Shown piece by piece: positions 43,505 to 56,258 of a stretch of 64,000 nucleotides of DNA. Below the pieces are notes generated by a model. It saw only the letters and a list, made by a program, of their open reading frames with translations. It did not search any database and had not been told where the DNA came from. A program made the translations under genes and the position numbers. Numbering within the stretch: the first letter of the stretch is position 1; each line of letters opens with the position of its first letter. The stretch comes from Planctomycetota bacterium (GTDB lineage: Bacteria > Planctomycetota > Phycisphaerae > UBA1845 > PWPN01), in the NCBI GenBank assembly GCA_022711465.1, contig JAKLEZ010000001.1:372001-436000 (forward strand), given 5' to 3'.

Positions 43505-46285
43505 ATGCGATGTGGAATCCGCTCTCTGTCACTGTTCGCGTCAGGACTTGCTCTGCTGCTGGTTGCACTGCCCGGTGTTGCCCAGGCCGCGGACTGCAAC
43601 GGCAACGGCATTGACGATCATCTTGACCTGCAGTCGTCCGGCTTCGGCCTTGCCGCGGCCGTCAACTACGCGGCTGGCGACTATGCCAAGCACGTCGTCG
43701 CGGCCGACCTTGACGGGGACGGCGACCTCGACCTCGCGGTGGTCAATCAGGAAGCTAACACCGTCAGCGTCCTGAAGAACAACGGGAACGGGACCTATGC
43801 GGCGAGGGTGAATTACGCCGTAGGCGACACGCCGGTCTGGATTGTTGCCGCGAAGCTGGACGGGGACGCCGACATTGATCTGGCTGTGGCGAACAACGTG
43901 TCCGACAACGTGTCGATCCTCAAGAACAACGGCAATGCCACGTTTGCGGCCGCGGTGCACTACCCCGTCGGGGACGCCCCGACGTCGCGCGGCCCGGCGA
44001 CAGCGGTTGCCGCGGCTGAGCTCGACCTCGATGGGGATGTCGATCTGGTGGTGACCGTCGCCGGTATCACAGGTCATTACGTTTCGATCCTGAGGAACAA
44101 TGGGAATGCCGTCTTTGCGGCCCCGGAAAACACTTATGTGGCGGGCATGCCCGATTCGCTGGTGGTCACCGATCTGGACGGCGACGGCGACCCGGACGTG
44201 GCCGCGACCACGGGCTCTTACAACAAGGTGGCGGTGCTCAAGCACAACGGAATCGATTCGTTCTCATGGCCGGTATACTATTCCTGCCCCGGCGGCTGGC
44301 GAGTCACGGCCGGCGACCTGGACCAAGATGGGGACAAGGACCTGGCGGTCACGGGGTATTGGACTGACAGGTTGTCCATCCTCCTGAACAGCGGTACAGG
44401 TTCCTTCGGGGCACCCATCGACTACACGACCGGCGAAGGCCCGGACATGCCCGCTGTCGCGGACTTCGACGCTGACGGCGACCTGGATTTGGCCGTGCCC
44501 ACCTCGGTCGACGGTGAAGTATCGATCTTCCGGAACAACGGTGATGGCACCTTGGCCGCCCCGGTGGACTATGCGGTCGGGACCACGCCGTCCTGTGCGA
44601 CGGCCGCGGACCTCGACGGGGACGGGATCCCCGACCTGGCGGTTACCAATGCGGGATCGGACAACGTGTCCGTGCTCATCAACCAGACGCAGCCCCCGTT
44701 CAGCCAGGACTGCAACCGCAACAGCAAGCCCGATGAGTGCGACATCGCCGCCGGCACGGTGGAGGACTGCAACCAGAACGGGATCCCGGACTCGTGCGAC
44801 ATTGCCGATGGCGCCGAGGACGACTGCAACCACAACGGCATTCCGGACGCCTGCGATCTTCGGGTCACGCTTTCATTCACTGCGCCCAAAACGATCCCCA
44901 CCGGCGATGGCGCTCACGGCCTGAGCCTGGCCGACATCAACCAGGACGGTCATGCGGACCTGGTGGTGTCGAACCACACCGCGGACAACGTTTCCCTGCT
45001 GCTCAACAATGGATTTGGCAAGTTCACGACGAGCACTCAGTCGCCCCTGACTGCGGGCAACTCACCGTATGGTGTTGCGATCGGCCAGCTGAACGGAGAC
45101 ACGTACCCTGACATTGTCACCTGCAACTACAACGACGACACGGTGTCGGTCTTCCTCACCAGCAAGACCGGCAAGTACGCGACGCAAGTCACCTACGCTG
45201 TTGGGAATGCCCCCTTCGGGGTCGCGATCGGCGACGTGACCGGAGACGGCGACAATGACATTGTGACGGCCAACTACCTGGATGACAGCGTATCCGTGCT
45301 GGCGAACCTCGGCAGGGGGACATTCAAGGTTCCATCGACCGACTACGCGGTCGGAAGCCGGCCGGTTGCGGTCGCCATTGCCCGTCTTGACGCCGGCGCC
45401 GCCCGGGACCTGGCCGTAGCCAACTTTCTCGGCGACAACGTGACCATCCTGCGTAATGCCGGCCTGGGCGGTTTTACTACGGTAGGCACTTATGACGCGG
45501 GCAACGGCCCAAGGGGCTTCGCCGTCCAGGATCTCGACGCGGACGGCGACCTGGACCTGGCCGTCCCCAACGCCGACACCTCGCAGATGACCGTGCTCTA
45601 CAACGCCGGCAATGCGACTTTCTCGAACTCACGCGCTTTTGTGGTGGGTTCTTATATCTCGCCGCTCAACCCGCAGGGCATTGCCGCCGCGGACCTGGAC
45701 AAGGACGGCGACGCGGACATCATCACCGCCAACCGCGGCACGGACGACGTCTCCGTGCTGTTGAACTACGGCAACGGCACCTTCCTTCCCGCCGTCCAGT
45801 TTGCTGCGGGGGACGGATCTGTCGCGGTTGTTGCCTGGGACTTCAGCGGCGATGGTTACCGTGACCTGGCGGTCGCCAACGTCAACTCCGACGATGTGTC
45901 GGTGCTGGCCGGCAACCCGCTGCCGCCGGACGATCCGGACTGCAACAGCAACCAGGTCCCCGACTCGTGCGATATCGCCGCGGGGACGGTCCAGGATCAG
46001 AACCACGATGGCGTGCCCGACATCTGCCAGATCCCGGCCGACTTCAACAAGGACCTGGACGTCGACGGGAACGATCTGGCCAAGCTGGTCCACTGTATTA
46101 CCGGACCGACTATCGCGTACGACCCGCTGGATTTGCCTTCCGGCTGCACGCTGGTCCCGGACGGAACCGACCACATTGCGGCCGACTTAGACCGTGACGG
46201 CGATGTCGACCAAAGGGACTTCGGGATCTTCCAGAAGTGCTTCAGCGGCGAGGACATCGTGGCCGATCCGCACTGCGCGGACTGA
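43505..46285 (+). CDS. Secreted FG-GAP/VCBS repeat protein with TSP3-like and dockerin-like regions
   Basis: 926 residues with a signal peptide (L-L-L-V-A-L-P-G-V-A-Q-A-A). More than ten FG-GAP/VCBS repeats (A-A-D-L-D-G-D-G-D-L-D-L-A-V and variants, followed by N-N-G-N-G-T-F) form one or two calcium-binding beta-propellers, at about 40-395 and 455-800. Between them lies a Cys-rich run of D-C-N-x-N-G-I-P-D-x-C-D-I-A units like thrombospondin type 3 repeats. The C-terminus has a similar unit and an EF-hand/dockerin-like pair (D-F-N-K-D-L-D-V-D-G-N-D-L and D-L-D-R-D-G-D-V-D-Q-R-D-F). Likely a large calcium-dependent surface adhesin or matrix protein; the partner is unknown. Confidence 0.88.
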   Translation: MRCGIRSLSLFASGLALLLVALPGVAQAADCNGNGIDDHLDLQSSGFGLAAAVNYAAGDYAKHVVAADLDGDGDLDLAVVNQEANTVSVLKNNGNGTYAARVNYAVGDTPVWIVAAKLDGDADIDLAVANNVSDNVSILKNNGNATFAAAVHYPVGDAPTSRGPATAVAAAELDLDGDVDLVVTVAGITGHYVSILRNNGNAVFAAPENTYVAGMPDSLVVTDLDGDGDPDVAATTGSYNKVAVLKHNGIDSFSWPVYYSCPGGWRVTAGDLDQDGDKDLAVTGYWTDRLSILLNSGTGSFGAPIDYTTGEGPDMPAVADFDADGDLDLAVPTSVDGEVSIFRNNGDGTLAAPVDYAVGTTPSCATAADLDGDGIPDLAVTNAGSDNVSVLINQTQPPFSQDCNRNSKPDECDIAAGTVEDCNQNGIPDSCDIADGAEDDCNHNGIPDACDLRVTLSFTAPKTIPTGDGAHGLSLADINQDGHADLVVSNHTADNVSLLLNNGFGKFTTSTQSPLTAGNSPYGVAIGQLNGDTYPDIVTCNYNDDTVSVFLTSKTGKYATQVTYAVGNAPFGVAIGDVTGDGDNDIVTANYLDDSVSVLANLGRGTFKVPSTDYAVGSRPVAVAIARLDAGAARDLAVANFLGDNVTILRNAGLGGFTTVGTYDAGNGPRGFAVQDLDADGDLDLAVPNADTSQMTVLYNAGNATFSNSRAFVVGSYISPLNPQGIAAADLDKDGDADIITANRGTDDVSVLLNYGNGTFLPAVQFAAGDGSVAVVAWDFSGDGYRDLAVANVNSDDVSVLAGNPLPPDDPDCNSNQVPDSCDIAAGTVQDQNHDGVPDICQIPADFNKDLDVDGNDLAKLVHCITGPTIAYDPLDLPSGCTLVPDGTDHIAADLDRDGDVDQRDFGIFQKCFSGEDIVADPHCAD

Positions 46286-46594
46286 GGACGGCAGGGGTCT
46301 TCTGCTCCCGGCCAGGACGGCCAAACAGGGCAAGGGGGCAGGCTGGCGAGAGGCCGTGCAAGCCGCGATGTTTTGCGGAGGTGAGGTCGGCGAGACCTTC
46401 CCGCTTTCGTGGGAGAGGACCCGAGCGGCTCCGAAAGAATAACTTCAGCAAGAACGCAAGGCCCACTTTTGCGGGCCAGGATGGCATACAATACCGCGGT
46501 ATGCCCCTGCCGCCTGGTCGTCGCTCGCACGTCGACGGAAGGCGGAATTGTCAACGGGGGACGTGGCGGAGGAGTTTTGAGGAGGTTCGCGATT
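46286..46594. other. Intergenic region before the alkaline phosphatase
   Basis: About 310 bp. A TACAAT at about 46490 could be a -10, but no good -35 accompanies it. A short GGCCC/GGGCC hairpin lies just before it. The open frame of the next gene runs through here from 46409 without start signals. Confidence 0.45.
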
Positions 46595-48109
46595 TTGAAG
46601 GGACATACGTTCACCCGAAGGCAGGCGATCCGGTCAGGTGTGGCGGCGAGTCTTGCGGCCGCCGCGAGTTCGACCACTCGGGCAGCGAGCTACCCGACCA
46701 CGAGGCCAGCCCGTTCCGAGGTCGGCAACATCATCTTCATGGTTGCCGACGGGATGAGTGCTGGTGTGCCGTCGATGACCGAGTTGCTCTCGCGTCGGGC
46801 GCGGGGCCGGGGTACGCACTGGTACGATCTGCAGCAGCACCCGGAAACGACCTGCGGGTATTTCGAGACTCACTCGCTCAACTCGCCGGTGACGGACTCG
46901 TCGGCGGCCTCGAGTGCCTGGGGCAGCGGCTCGCGGATTTTCAACGGGGCGCTGAACAAGCTGCCCGACGGCACGAATCTCACGCCCATTGCCATGCTGG
47001 TCAAGGACACCCGGCGGCGCGTCGGGCTGGTCACGACGACCACAATCACTCACGCGACTCCGGCCGGCTTTGCCGCCGTGGAGAAGGCCCGCAGCAGCGA
47101 GGATGAGATTGCCGAACAGTACCTGGACCGGGTCGATGTGCTCATGGGTGGCGGCCTCGAGTTCTTCAAAGCCGACCGCCGCAAGGATGAGAAGGACCTC
47201 ATCGACGCCTACCGGGACAAGGGTTACGCGTACTGGGATCATCGGCAACAGGTTGTGGACGGCAGCAACCCGGAGAAGATTCTCGGCTTGTTCGACTCGG
47301 GTCATCTGCCCTATGCCATCGACCGCCAGAATCAGGAGAAGCTGGCCGCGAAGCTGCCCACGCTGGCGGAAATGACCCGGGCGGCGCTGAACAGCCTGGC
47401 CCCTTCGCCGAACGGTTTCTTGCTGCAGATTGAAGGTGGGCGGGTGGATCATGCTGCGCACGCCAACGACGCCGCGGCGCTCCTATGGGAACAACTTGCC
47501 TTTGATGATGCGATCGGGGTGGTTCGCGAGTTCCTGGGCGGTCACCCGGAGACGCTGGTGGTCATCACCACCGACCACGGGAACGCCAACCCCGGTCTGC
47601 GCGGCATGGGATCCGGTTATTCCGATACGGAGAAGTGCTTCGACATTCTGGCCGGCGTTCGGGCTTCGTTCGACGTCCTGCAGCAGGAGCTCAAGCGGGC
47701 CGCCCGCGATTCGGGCGGGGCGCGTGATGCGATTGTCGAGGTGGTTCGATCCACGTGCGGCATCGAGCTTGCCCGGAAGGACGCTGACACGGTGGTTTCG
47801 ATCGTTGCGGGCACGCTGCCCTACGAGGCCAACAAGCAACTGGCCAATGCCCACGGTCTGCTTGGCCAGATTCTGGGGAACTACACGGGGGTGGGCTTCA
47901 ACGGGACCAAGCACACCGAGGACCCAGCTCCGGTTCTGGCCTTGGGTGCGGGCCGCTCACAGTTCAGCGGCCTGCTTCGGAACACGGGGGCGTTCGTGCG
48001 GATGACCGGGGCGTTCGGTATCCAGTACCGAAACCCCTCAATGACCGTGGCCAGAGCCCGGGCCTACCTATCGCAAGTGCCGGACGTGGATCCTGTCCAC
48101 TGGGCATGA
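46595..48109 (+). CDS. phoA: Tat-exported alkaline phosphatase (PhoA family)
   Basis: 504 residues if translation begins at the TTG at 46595, nine bases after GAGGAGG. A Tat signal (F-T-R-R-Q-A-I-R-S-G then an Ala-rich core) leads it. Active-site motifs: metal Asp52 in V-A-D-G-M-S, nucleophile Ser102 in V-T-D-S-S-A-A-S, E-G-G-R-V-D-H-A-A-H and T-T-D-H-G-N-A. It releases phosphate from phosphomonoesters in the periplasm. The D-S-S insertion differs slightly from D-S-A in the E. coli enzyme. The non-ATG start is inferred. Other starts lie upstream, but without a ribosome-binding site. Confidence 0.9.
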   Translation: MKGHTFTRRQAIRSGVAASLAAAASSTTRAASYPTTRPARSEVGNIIFMVADGMSAGVPSMTELLSRRARGRGTHWYDLQQHPETTCGYFETHSLNSPVTDSSAASSAWGSGSRIFNGALNKLPDGTNLTPIAMLVKDTRRRVGLVTTTTITHATPAGFAAVEKARSSEDEIAEQYLDRVDVLMGGGLEFFKADRRKDEKDLIDAYRDKGYAYWDHRQQVVDGSNPEKILGLFDSGHLPYAIDRQNQEKLAAKLPTLAEMTRAALNSLAPSPNGFLLQIEGGRVDHAAHANDAAALLWEQLAFDDAIGVVREFLGGHPETLVVITTDHGNANPGLRGMGSGYSDTEKCFDILAGVRASFDVLQQELKRAARDSGGARDAIVEVVRSTCGIELARKDADTVVSIVAGTLPYEANKQLANAHGLLGQILGNYTGVGFNGTKHTEDPAPVLALGAGRSQFSGLLRNTGAFVRMTGAFGIQYRNPSMTVARARAYLSQVPDVDPVHWA

Positions 48110-48190
48110 GCACACGGCTCGGCACGGGCCTGCCTGGCTGGGATCGAGTCTCGGGATTGGGAGGGTTGCCGCCGACGGCTGCGCGTCGTC

Positions 48191-49083
48191 CTACCGCACC
48201 GTGATGTCCATGCCGATATCCAGGGCCGGGGCGGAATGGGTGATGGCGCCGACGGCGATCCGCTCGACGCCGCTGGCGGCGATCTCGCGAACGGTTTCCA
48301 GGTTGACACCCCCAGAGGCCTCGAGTTGCGTGCGGCCGGCCGGACCGGAGGCGTTGCGTCGTCGGACGGCCTCCTGGATCTGCTCGGGGCTGAAGTTATC
48401 GACCAGGATGACGTCGATGCCGGGCACCTTGAGCAGTTCGTCGAGTTGGTCGAGTGTGTCGACTTCGAACTCGATGAAGTCCGGGCGGGGATCCAGCTGC
48501 CGGCAGCGCGCCACGATCCGGCCGGCGGCGGCGGCCAGGCCGGCCACGGCCACACCCGCCAGATGGTTGTCCTTGATGAGCACCGCGTCGTGCAGGCCGA
48601 TGCGGTGGTTGAAGCCGCCGCCACAGCGGACCGCGTACTTGTCCAGCAGCCGCCAGCCGGGAATGGTCTTTCGCGTGTCGTAGATCCGGGCCTTCGTGCC
48701 GGCCACGGCGTCCACGAACCGCCGAGTCAGCGTGGCCACGCCGCAGAGCCGTTCGAGGAAGTTCAGCAGCGTCCGCTCGATACCCAGCAGCAGGGGCAGC
48801 GGTCCGCCGAGCACGGCAATCGGCGTGGTGGGATGGATTCGATCCCCGTCCGCGAGTCGCGGGTTGATCTTGAGCTGCTCCGGATGGGCATCAGCGAGCA
48901 TGTCGAGCAGAGCTCGCCCAGCGAAGACGCCCGGCTGCCGGGCGTTCAGAGAAGCCGTGCCTGCCATCGGCCGATCGAACGCCACCCGCGTGGTCACGTC
49001 GAGATCGGCCCCGTCTTCCTGCAGAGCCTGATGCCACAAGATCGCCAGATGGGCTCGGTCCACGATGGGTTGGGTGCTCTGAC

Positions 49084-49087
<4 letters not shown>
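48191..49087 (-). CDS. nadC: Nicotinate-nucleotide pyrophosphorylase (carboxylating)
   Basis: Quinolinate phosphoribosyltransferase of de novo NAD synthesis: quinolinate + PRPP to nicotinate mononucleotide. 298 residues, usual length. Seen are [15 protein letters not shown], the PRPP/quinolinate loop [30 protein letters not shown] and L-E-A-S-G-G-V-N. Its ATG overlaps the uvrB stop (ATGA), so it is translated after uvrB from the same transcript. nadA/nadB are not here. Confidence 0.95.
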
Positions 49088-51207
<2,120 letters not shown>

Positions 51208-51280
51208 CCTGAATGGCCCATCCTTCATTCGGATCGGGCGCACGGCAGGCGAACCCGCGTGCCTGACCCGCTCGGAGGAG

Positions 51281-51309
51281 ATCATAGACGCCGGAACGAT
51301 GCGCTTCAA
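51281..51309 (-). promoter_or_regulatory. Promoter of the uvrB-nadC operon
   Basis: On the minus strand TTGAAG (51309-51304), 17 bp, TATGAT (51286-51281), with a leader of about 65-75 nt. No LexA-type palindrome is evident. Confidence 0.7.
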
Positions 51310-51427
51310 ATCGGTGCTGGAACGGCGGACCGTGATACTCAGGATGCATGGAGATCCGGCAACCCGGGGCACAACGGGCAGTGGATAACCGAGGCATCCT
51401 GAGCCCGATTTAAACCTCCTTCTACCA

Positions 51428-53377
51428 CTAAGCGTACGCGCGTATCTCGAACACCCGGGCCGAAGGATCGCCCCAAGTGGCCTTCACCAGCAGCCGAATG
51501 CCCGACGCCGTCGCGGGCTCGAACGCGTGGACGCGCTTGCGCTGATAGTTGCCCTGGACTGATGCGACGCTCCGCTCCTCGTCGCCGTCGAGCAGGAACA
51601 ACTCGTAGTCCCGCACTGTCTCGGGCTGCGGTCCGCGGATCATGCGGGCATCGAAGCTGTCGCTGTGGCTCAGCGTCAGCTTGCGGATCAGCGCGGTATC
51701 GAACGTCAGGAGGACCTCCCGCACGCGCTTCGGCGCGTCAAACCGCAATTCAAGCCACTGGGGCATTCCCCCGGCGGGATCGGACGTCCAGCGGTTGGAC
51801 TTGTCGTAGACCGCGCGATGGACGCCGTTAACGACGTTGGCCGCCGGGCCGGCCGGGGTTTCACTGGACGCTCGCACCGTCGCCTTTCGAGCCAGATCGG
51901 CCGGATCGGCATTCGATGCACCCACGATGTAGGCATCGTCCTTGAGCAACTGCTGGCGAAGGTCCTCGATCCCTTCACGTCCGAGCTGCCGTATCGAGCA
52001 ACCGCGTTTGACGCACATGGCGGCGGCCGTGCCAACTGCCTGCCCCATGGTGCTGCACGTGCCCATGACCCGCGTGGTGCCGAACGCCACGTGGCTGACG
52101 CTGATGTTCCGACCGGCCAGGAGCAGGTTGCTGACGTTGCGCGAGTACAAGCACCGGAACGGGATGTTATACAGCGGTATGGGAATCGAAAGGAACGGCT
52201 TGTCCTTGCACAGGATGCCTTCGGGGGGATGCAGATCGATTGGCCAACCGCCTAACGCAACCCCGTCCTCGAAAGTCGCCCCCTTCTGCACGTCCTGCTG
52301 ACGAAGCACATAGTCGCCGATGAATCGCCGGCTCTCGCGCTTGCCGGGCAGGAAGCCAATCCAATCAAGCGCCCAGTTGGCGCTGTCAGGATGCTTGCCG
52401 CTGTTCTTGATGTGATCCCAGACTCCCAGGGCCATGGCCAGCAGTTGGTCGCGGATCTGTTCGTTGTCTTTGATCGTATCAAGTTCCCCGCCCCACTCGA
52501 TCCACCAGAAGCCGTACTCCCACGAACCGTGCCCGCGATGCGGCAGGTCGCTGCAGTCCGGGAACCGCCGGATCCACTTTGGCGGCACGAAGGGCATCGG
52601 CCGCTCGTGCTTGCGGGTCATGAACATGATGGAGCTGCCGAGCGTCTTGCTGTCGGCAGTTTCCGGGGCGAGCGATTCGCCGTATTCTGCCTGGGCCTCG
52701 CGTCCCATGCGGAATTCCGCCCCCGCCTCGGCCGCCAGCCGTCCGTCCCCGGTGCAGTCGATGAAGAGCTTGCCCTGGACGGTGAAGGATTCCTCCGTGC
52801 TCTGCCGCGTTGCGAACAACCGGATGATCCGACCGGCGTCCATTTGCACACCGACGCACGAGGTATTCAGCAGCAGGGAGATGTTCGGTTCCCGCTTGAC
52901 GGCGTCATAAAGGAGGACATCCCACAGGCTTGGGGACCGTTGCGGATTCCGGACGGCGTCTTCGAGGCGGAGTTCCTCGATGATCCCGGATTCCCGGGCG
53001 TCGGTCTTCCCCGCCTGGCCCCCCCCATCGGAGCCTACAATATGCATGCGGATTTCGCTGGATGCGTTGCCGCCCAGGACGGGGCGATCCTGAAGAAGCA
53101 GGACGGATGCCCCGTTCCGTGCGGCCGCGATGGCGGCACAGACGCCGGCCATGCCGCCACCGGCGACGATGACTTGGGCTTCCAGGCGTTGGGGGCTGAC
53201 CAGGTGTCCAGACTGGGGCTGCCCGGACGGTTCTCCGCCGGCGAGGGGTTTCCCGACCGCGAGGGAGTTGCCCTCGAGTGCCTGACCGGTTATGGTAGCG
53301 GTGATCAAGCCGCCGGCTCCGGCCGTCCTGAGGATGTCTCGCCGCGTCACACTTTGCTCATGGCTTCGTTCAGTCAT
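51428..53377 (-). CDS. Tat-exported FAD-dependent oxidoreductase with C-terminal beta domain
   Basis: 649 residues from the ATG at 53377, with CAGGAG upstream. Tat signal [13 protein letters not shown]. The FAD-binding loop [15 protein letters not shown] lies at 69-83 and [10 protein letters not shown] marks the FAD_oxidored family. [11 protein letters not shown] (second dinucleotide-site region) is also present. The last 120 residues (from about 530) resemble an F5/8 type C or other galactose-binding beta sandwich. Function is probably a periplasmic sugar or polysaccharide oxidase-like flavoenzyme; the substrate is unknown. It diverges from the TPR lipoprotein, 91 bp between starts. Confidence 0.82.
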   Translation of the reverse strand: MTERSHEQSVTRRDILRTAGAGGLITATITGQALEGNSLAVGKPLAGGEPSGQPQSGHLVSPQRLEAQVIVAGGGMAGVCAAIAAARNGASVLLLQDRPVLGGNASSEIRMHIVGSDGGGQAGKTDARESGIIEELRLEDAVRNPQRSPSLWDVLLYDAVKREPNISLLLNTSCVGVQMDAGRIIRLFATRQSTEESFTVQGKLFIDCTGDGRLAAEAGAEFRMGREAQAEYGESLAPETADSKTLGSSIMFMTRKHERPMPFVPPKWIRRFPDCSDLPHRGHGSWEYGFWWIEWGGELDTIKDNEQIRDQLLAMALGVWDHIKNSGKHPDSANWALDWIGFLPGKRESRRFIGDYVLRQQDVQKGATFEDGVALGGWPIDLHPPEGILCKDKPFLSIPIPLYNIPFRCLYSRNVSNLLLAGRNISVSHVAFGTTRVMGTCSTMGQAVGTAAAMCVKRGCSIRQLGREGIEDLRQQLLKDDAYIVGASNADPADLARKATVRASSETPAGPAANVVNGVHRAVYDKSNRWTSDPAGGMPQWLELRFDAPKRVREVLLTFDTALIRKLTLSHSDSFDARMIRGPQPETVRDYELFLLDGDEERSVASVQGNYQRKRVHAFEPATASGIRLLVKATWGDPSARVFEIRAYA

Positions 53378-53468
53378 TGGTACACTCCTGCCGAAATCAT
53401 AACCATCCGGGAGTGGGGACGGAACCGCAGGCGATGCAACCGCAGGGAAACAAGGGAGTTGTCTCATC

Positions 53469-56255
53469 ATGTTGACTGACCGAGCAGATCTTCGACAAGG
53501 CAAGGCGTCCACCCTGACGATGGCAGCAGCCCTCTGCTGTGCTGCCATGACCTTCACGTGGGTGGTGGGTTGTGGAGACTCGTTTTCCTCGGGGCCCGAC
53601 CGAGAAGGCCAGCAGGCGGCCGGACCGGACTATGATCAGCAGGTCGCGGAGTTGCGGAATGTTGTCGCCCAGGATCCGGGCAGCACGAAGAACCAGATTC
53701 GGCTGGCAGAGGTCGAATCGAAGGCTGCGGACTGGCACGTCGCCCGGGCCGAGGAGTTCCGCGGCCAGAAGCGGTTGCGGGATGCACAGGCCGAGCTGGC
53801 AAGTGCGCTGGATCTCGTACCCGCCCACCCCAAAGCATTGACCATGAGGGTGGCGATCCAGAAGGAGCTCGAGCGGGCCGAGAATCTGGCCAAGCAAGCC
53901 CAAGCGGCGGCAGATCAGCAGGACTTCAAGACCGCCAGTCGACTCGCAACTGAATCCGCGGAGCTTGACCCCGCCCTGGTGACTGTAACCCAGATCCGCG
54001 ACCAGGTGAGCAGTGCGGCCGTCAAGAACAACCTGGATGCGGCCGCCAAGGCCCTGGAAGCTCGCCAGTGGGATGCAGCGCTTGCCGCGGCGGCGAAGGT
54101 CAAGGAGTTCGAGCCCTCGAATGCGATGGCGGCGACGATCGAGAAGCAGGTGGAGAGCCGCAGTGCGGCCATGCGTATGCTGGGATCGGCCAGGGCGGCG
54201 ATGGAGAAGAAGGACTACTCGTCGGCGGTCAAGTTGTATGAGAAGGCCGCGAGCCTGTGGCCGGAGAACGCCGAGCTGACCGGCGAGCGCGACCAGGCGG
54301 TGCGAACGACGGCGGAGCGGGCGATAGCCCAGGCTGATGGCGAGGCGGCCAAGGATCGATATCCCGCCGCTCTGGGTGCGATTGATGAGATCCAGCCGGT
54401 GTTGCCGGGGCAAGAGGATCTTGCCAAGCGCCGGGCGGACCTTCACCAGCGGTGGAATCGCAGCGTACTGGAGCGTTACGAGAAGCATGCCCTGGCGGGC
54501 GAGTGGGAGTTGGCCTGGGTTGCGGCCATCGAGGCGGCGGCCGTCACCCTGCCCGGCAATTCGCAGAATGTCCAGAACCTGAACCGGGCGGAGGAGATGA
54601 TTGGCCAAGCCCTTTCGTATCGCCTGAGCGTCGTGCCGATGAAGACGTCGACGGTCTCGCCGGATGTGGCTCTCGGGGTGTGCAGGCCCCTGGCGGACAG
54701 CATCCGCACGAGGAAACCCAGCCACGTCCATTTGGCAGAGCTCGCTCTGCCTGGCTTGGCGATTGAGGAAAGCGATCTCTCGCCCCCGCCGGCCGCCGCC
54801 CCTTCGAGCCAGCCGGCTGGGGGGATACTGGCGCGGAAGCTTCCCGAGGCTGATCTGGCCTTGCTGGTCGACGTTGTGGCGAACCTATCGGACAGCAAGC
54901 TGGCCGGCGAGCCGGGAGCCTCCAAGTTTCTGGCCGGGCGGAAGAACATTCAGAATCCCGCGTATGCCACGGCCGAGGTCACGCTGCGTGAGGCCCGCAA
55001 GGTTCTCAACCAAGCGCGGTCGGAGGCCAAGCTGAATGAGAGGGCGTGGGACGTGCCCGGGCGTCGGGCCCTGGCCAGCGAGCAGACTTTCGCCGAGCTT
55101 GCCGCCACCGGCTACTACGGCGGCACGGCCAAGGATGCGGCGGACGGCTACGCTGCCGCGGTCAAAGCCCGGGACGAGATTCCGCAATGGACCCAGGTGG
55201 ACCACTGGCAGGAGCACCGGTACCCGGTCCAGCAGATCAGTCGTGAGGTTGAGCTCCGCGTGCGGATGCGGCTGGTCGAGGTCGCCACGGCCAAGGTCAT
55301 CTGGCAGGACGATGGGATCACCAGCCGGGCGAGCCACGCGGACACTCAGGTTGACGGCGATGCCGTCCACAACGTGACCGCGAAGGCCGCCAACCTGAAG
55401 GGCTCGCCTGCTCTCGTTGCCGAGGCGGTTGCGAAGGTACTCCCCGCGCTGCAGTCCAAGGGGGGCGATGTTCTCGCCCGCCGGCCGGCGTACTTCCTGG
55501 AGCAAGCCCGGGGCAGCTCCGGGGATGCCAGGATCGCTGCTCAGGTGCGGTTCCTGTTTGACAGCGGTCCGGCATGCAGTGAGGAGGCCGCCATGGCCGC
55601 GCTGACCGAGCTTTTCGGCAGCCGGGCTTCCCCGAGCGGCGTCGACGCCTGCCAGCGGTTGGCCCTGGACCGGCTCCACCTCCGGTTTCCGGCGGTTCGA
55701 TCGCCTGTCGCCCAGACGCGGCCCGGGAGTCCGGCCCCGGCCGTCGCCCAGCGGCCGGGACAGGCCTCTGCGTCGCTGTCCGCCCTGGCCCGAGCCGATC
55801 AACCCCGGAGCCAGCAAGAAACACCTATAGCCTCCCGCGAGGCCGGAAGCCAGCGAAAGCCGTCGGCTCCCGAGTCGTCGGCAGCGAGAAGGGCGTCGCC
55901 GGCGAGGCCGGTCCCGGCCCCTCCGCCGAGCGATCGGGCCGCGGACATGAATGCGGGCCGGGTCTATCAGGGCATCGTGAGCCGGGATGACGATCGCTAC
56001 CGGAAGGAGGTTCTGACCGTAGACGGGATCGTCGTGAAGCTCAAGGACATCGATGGTCCGCCGCTGGTCGCGGACGTCGACGTGACGGTAGGCAGGATCA
56101 CGACGCGGCAGAACGACCTGCCGATCGGGACGCGGATGCTGATCCGAGGCATCTCCGGCCGGCGATACGAGCTGGTCGTTCAGGCTCTCGAGCGCAAAAG
56201 TGAGACGATGTGGTTCACCATGCAGCAGACGACGCTCGAGTCGTTGCCGCGCTGA
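53469..56255 (+). CDS. Large TPR-rich lipoprotein
   Basis: 928 residues. Start ATG 53469 with AAGGGAG upstream. The lipobox W-V-V-G-C puts lipidation at Cys35. Residues about 55-330 are Ala-rich helical tetratricopeptide-like units (for example E-L-A-S-A-L-D-L-V-P-A-H-P-K-A-L). A mixed region with W-T-Q-V-D-H-W-Q-E-H-R-Y-P-V follows at about 570-590. A Pro/Ser/Arg-rich disordered stretch (about 745-815) leads to a final beta domain of about 110 residues. No family name fits the middle and C-terminal parts. It may scaffold an envelope complex. Its C-terminus ends three bases before the stop of the convergent DUF89 gene. Confidence 0.72.
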   Translation: MLTDRADLRQGKASTLTMAAALCCAAMTFTWVVGCGDSFSSGPDREGQQAAGPDYDQQVAELRNVVAQDPGSTKNQIRLAEVESKAADWHVARAEEFRGQKRLRDAQAELASALDLVPAHPKALTMRVAIQKELERAENLAKQAQAAADQQDFKTASRLATESAELDPALVTVTQIRDQVSSAAVKNNLDAAAKALEARQWDAALAAAAKVKEFEPSNAMAATIEKQVESRSAAMRMLGSARAAMEKKDYSSAVKLYEKAASLWPENAELTGERDQAVRTTAERAIAQADGEAAKDRYPAALGAIDEIQPVLPGQEDLAKRRADLHQRWNRSVLERYEKHALAGEWELAWVAAIEAAAVTLPGNSQNVQNLNRAEEMIGQALSYRLSVVPMKTSTVSPDVALGVCRPLADSIRTRKPSHVHLAELALPGLAIEESDLSPPPAAAPSSQPAGGILARKLPEADLALLVDVVANLSDSKLAGEPGASKFLAGRKNIQNPAYATAEVTLREARKVLNQARSEAKLNERAWDVPGRRALASEQTFAELAATGYYGGTAKDAADGYAAAVKARDEIPQWTQVDHWQEHRYPVQQISREVELRVRMRLVEVATAKVIWQDDGITSRASHADTQVDGDAVHNVTAKAANLKGSPALVAEAVAKVLPALQSKGGDVLARRPAYFLEQARGSSGDARIAAQVRFLFDSGPACSEEAAMAALTELFGSRASPSGVDACQRLALDRLHLRFPAVRSPVAQTRPGSPAPAVAQRPGQASASLSALARADQPRSQQETPIASREAGSQRKPSAPESSAARRASPARPVPAPPPSDRAADMNAGRVYQGIVSRDDDRYRKEVLTVDGIVVKLKDIDGPPLVADVDVTVGRITTRQNDLPIGTRMLIRGISGRRYELVVQALERKSETMWFTMQQTTLESLPR

Positions 56256-56258
56256 CGG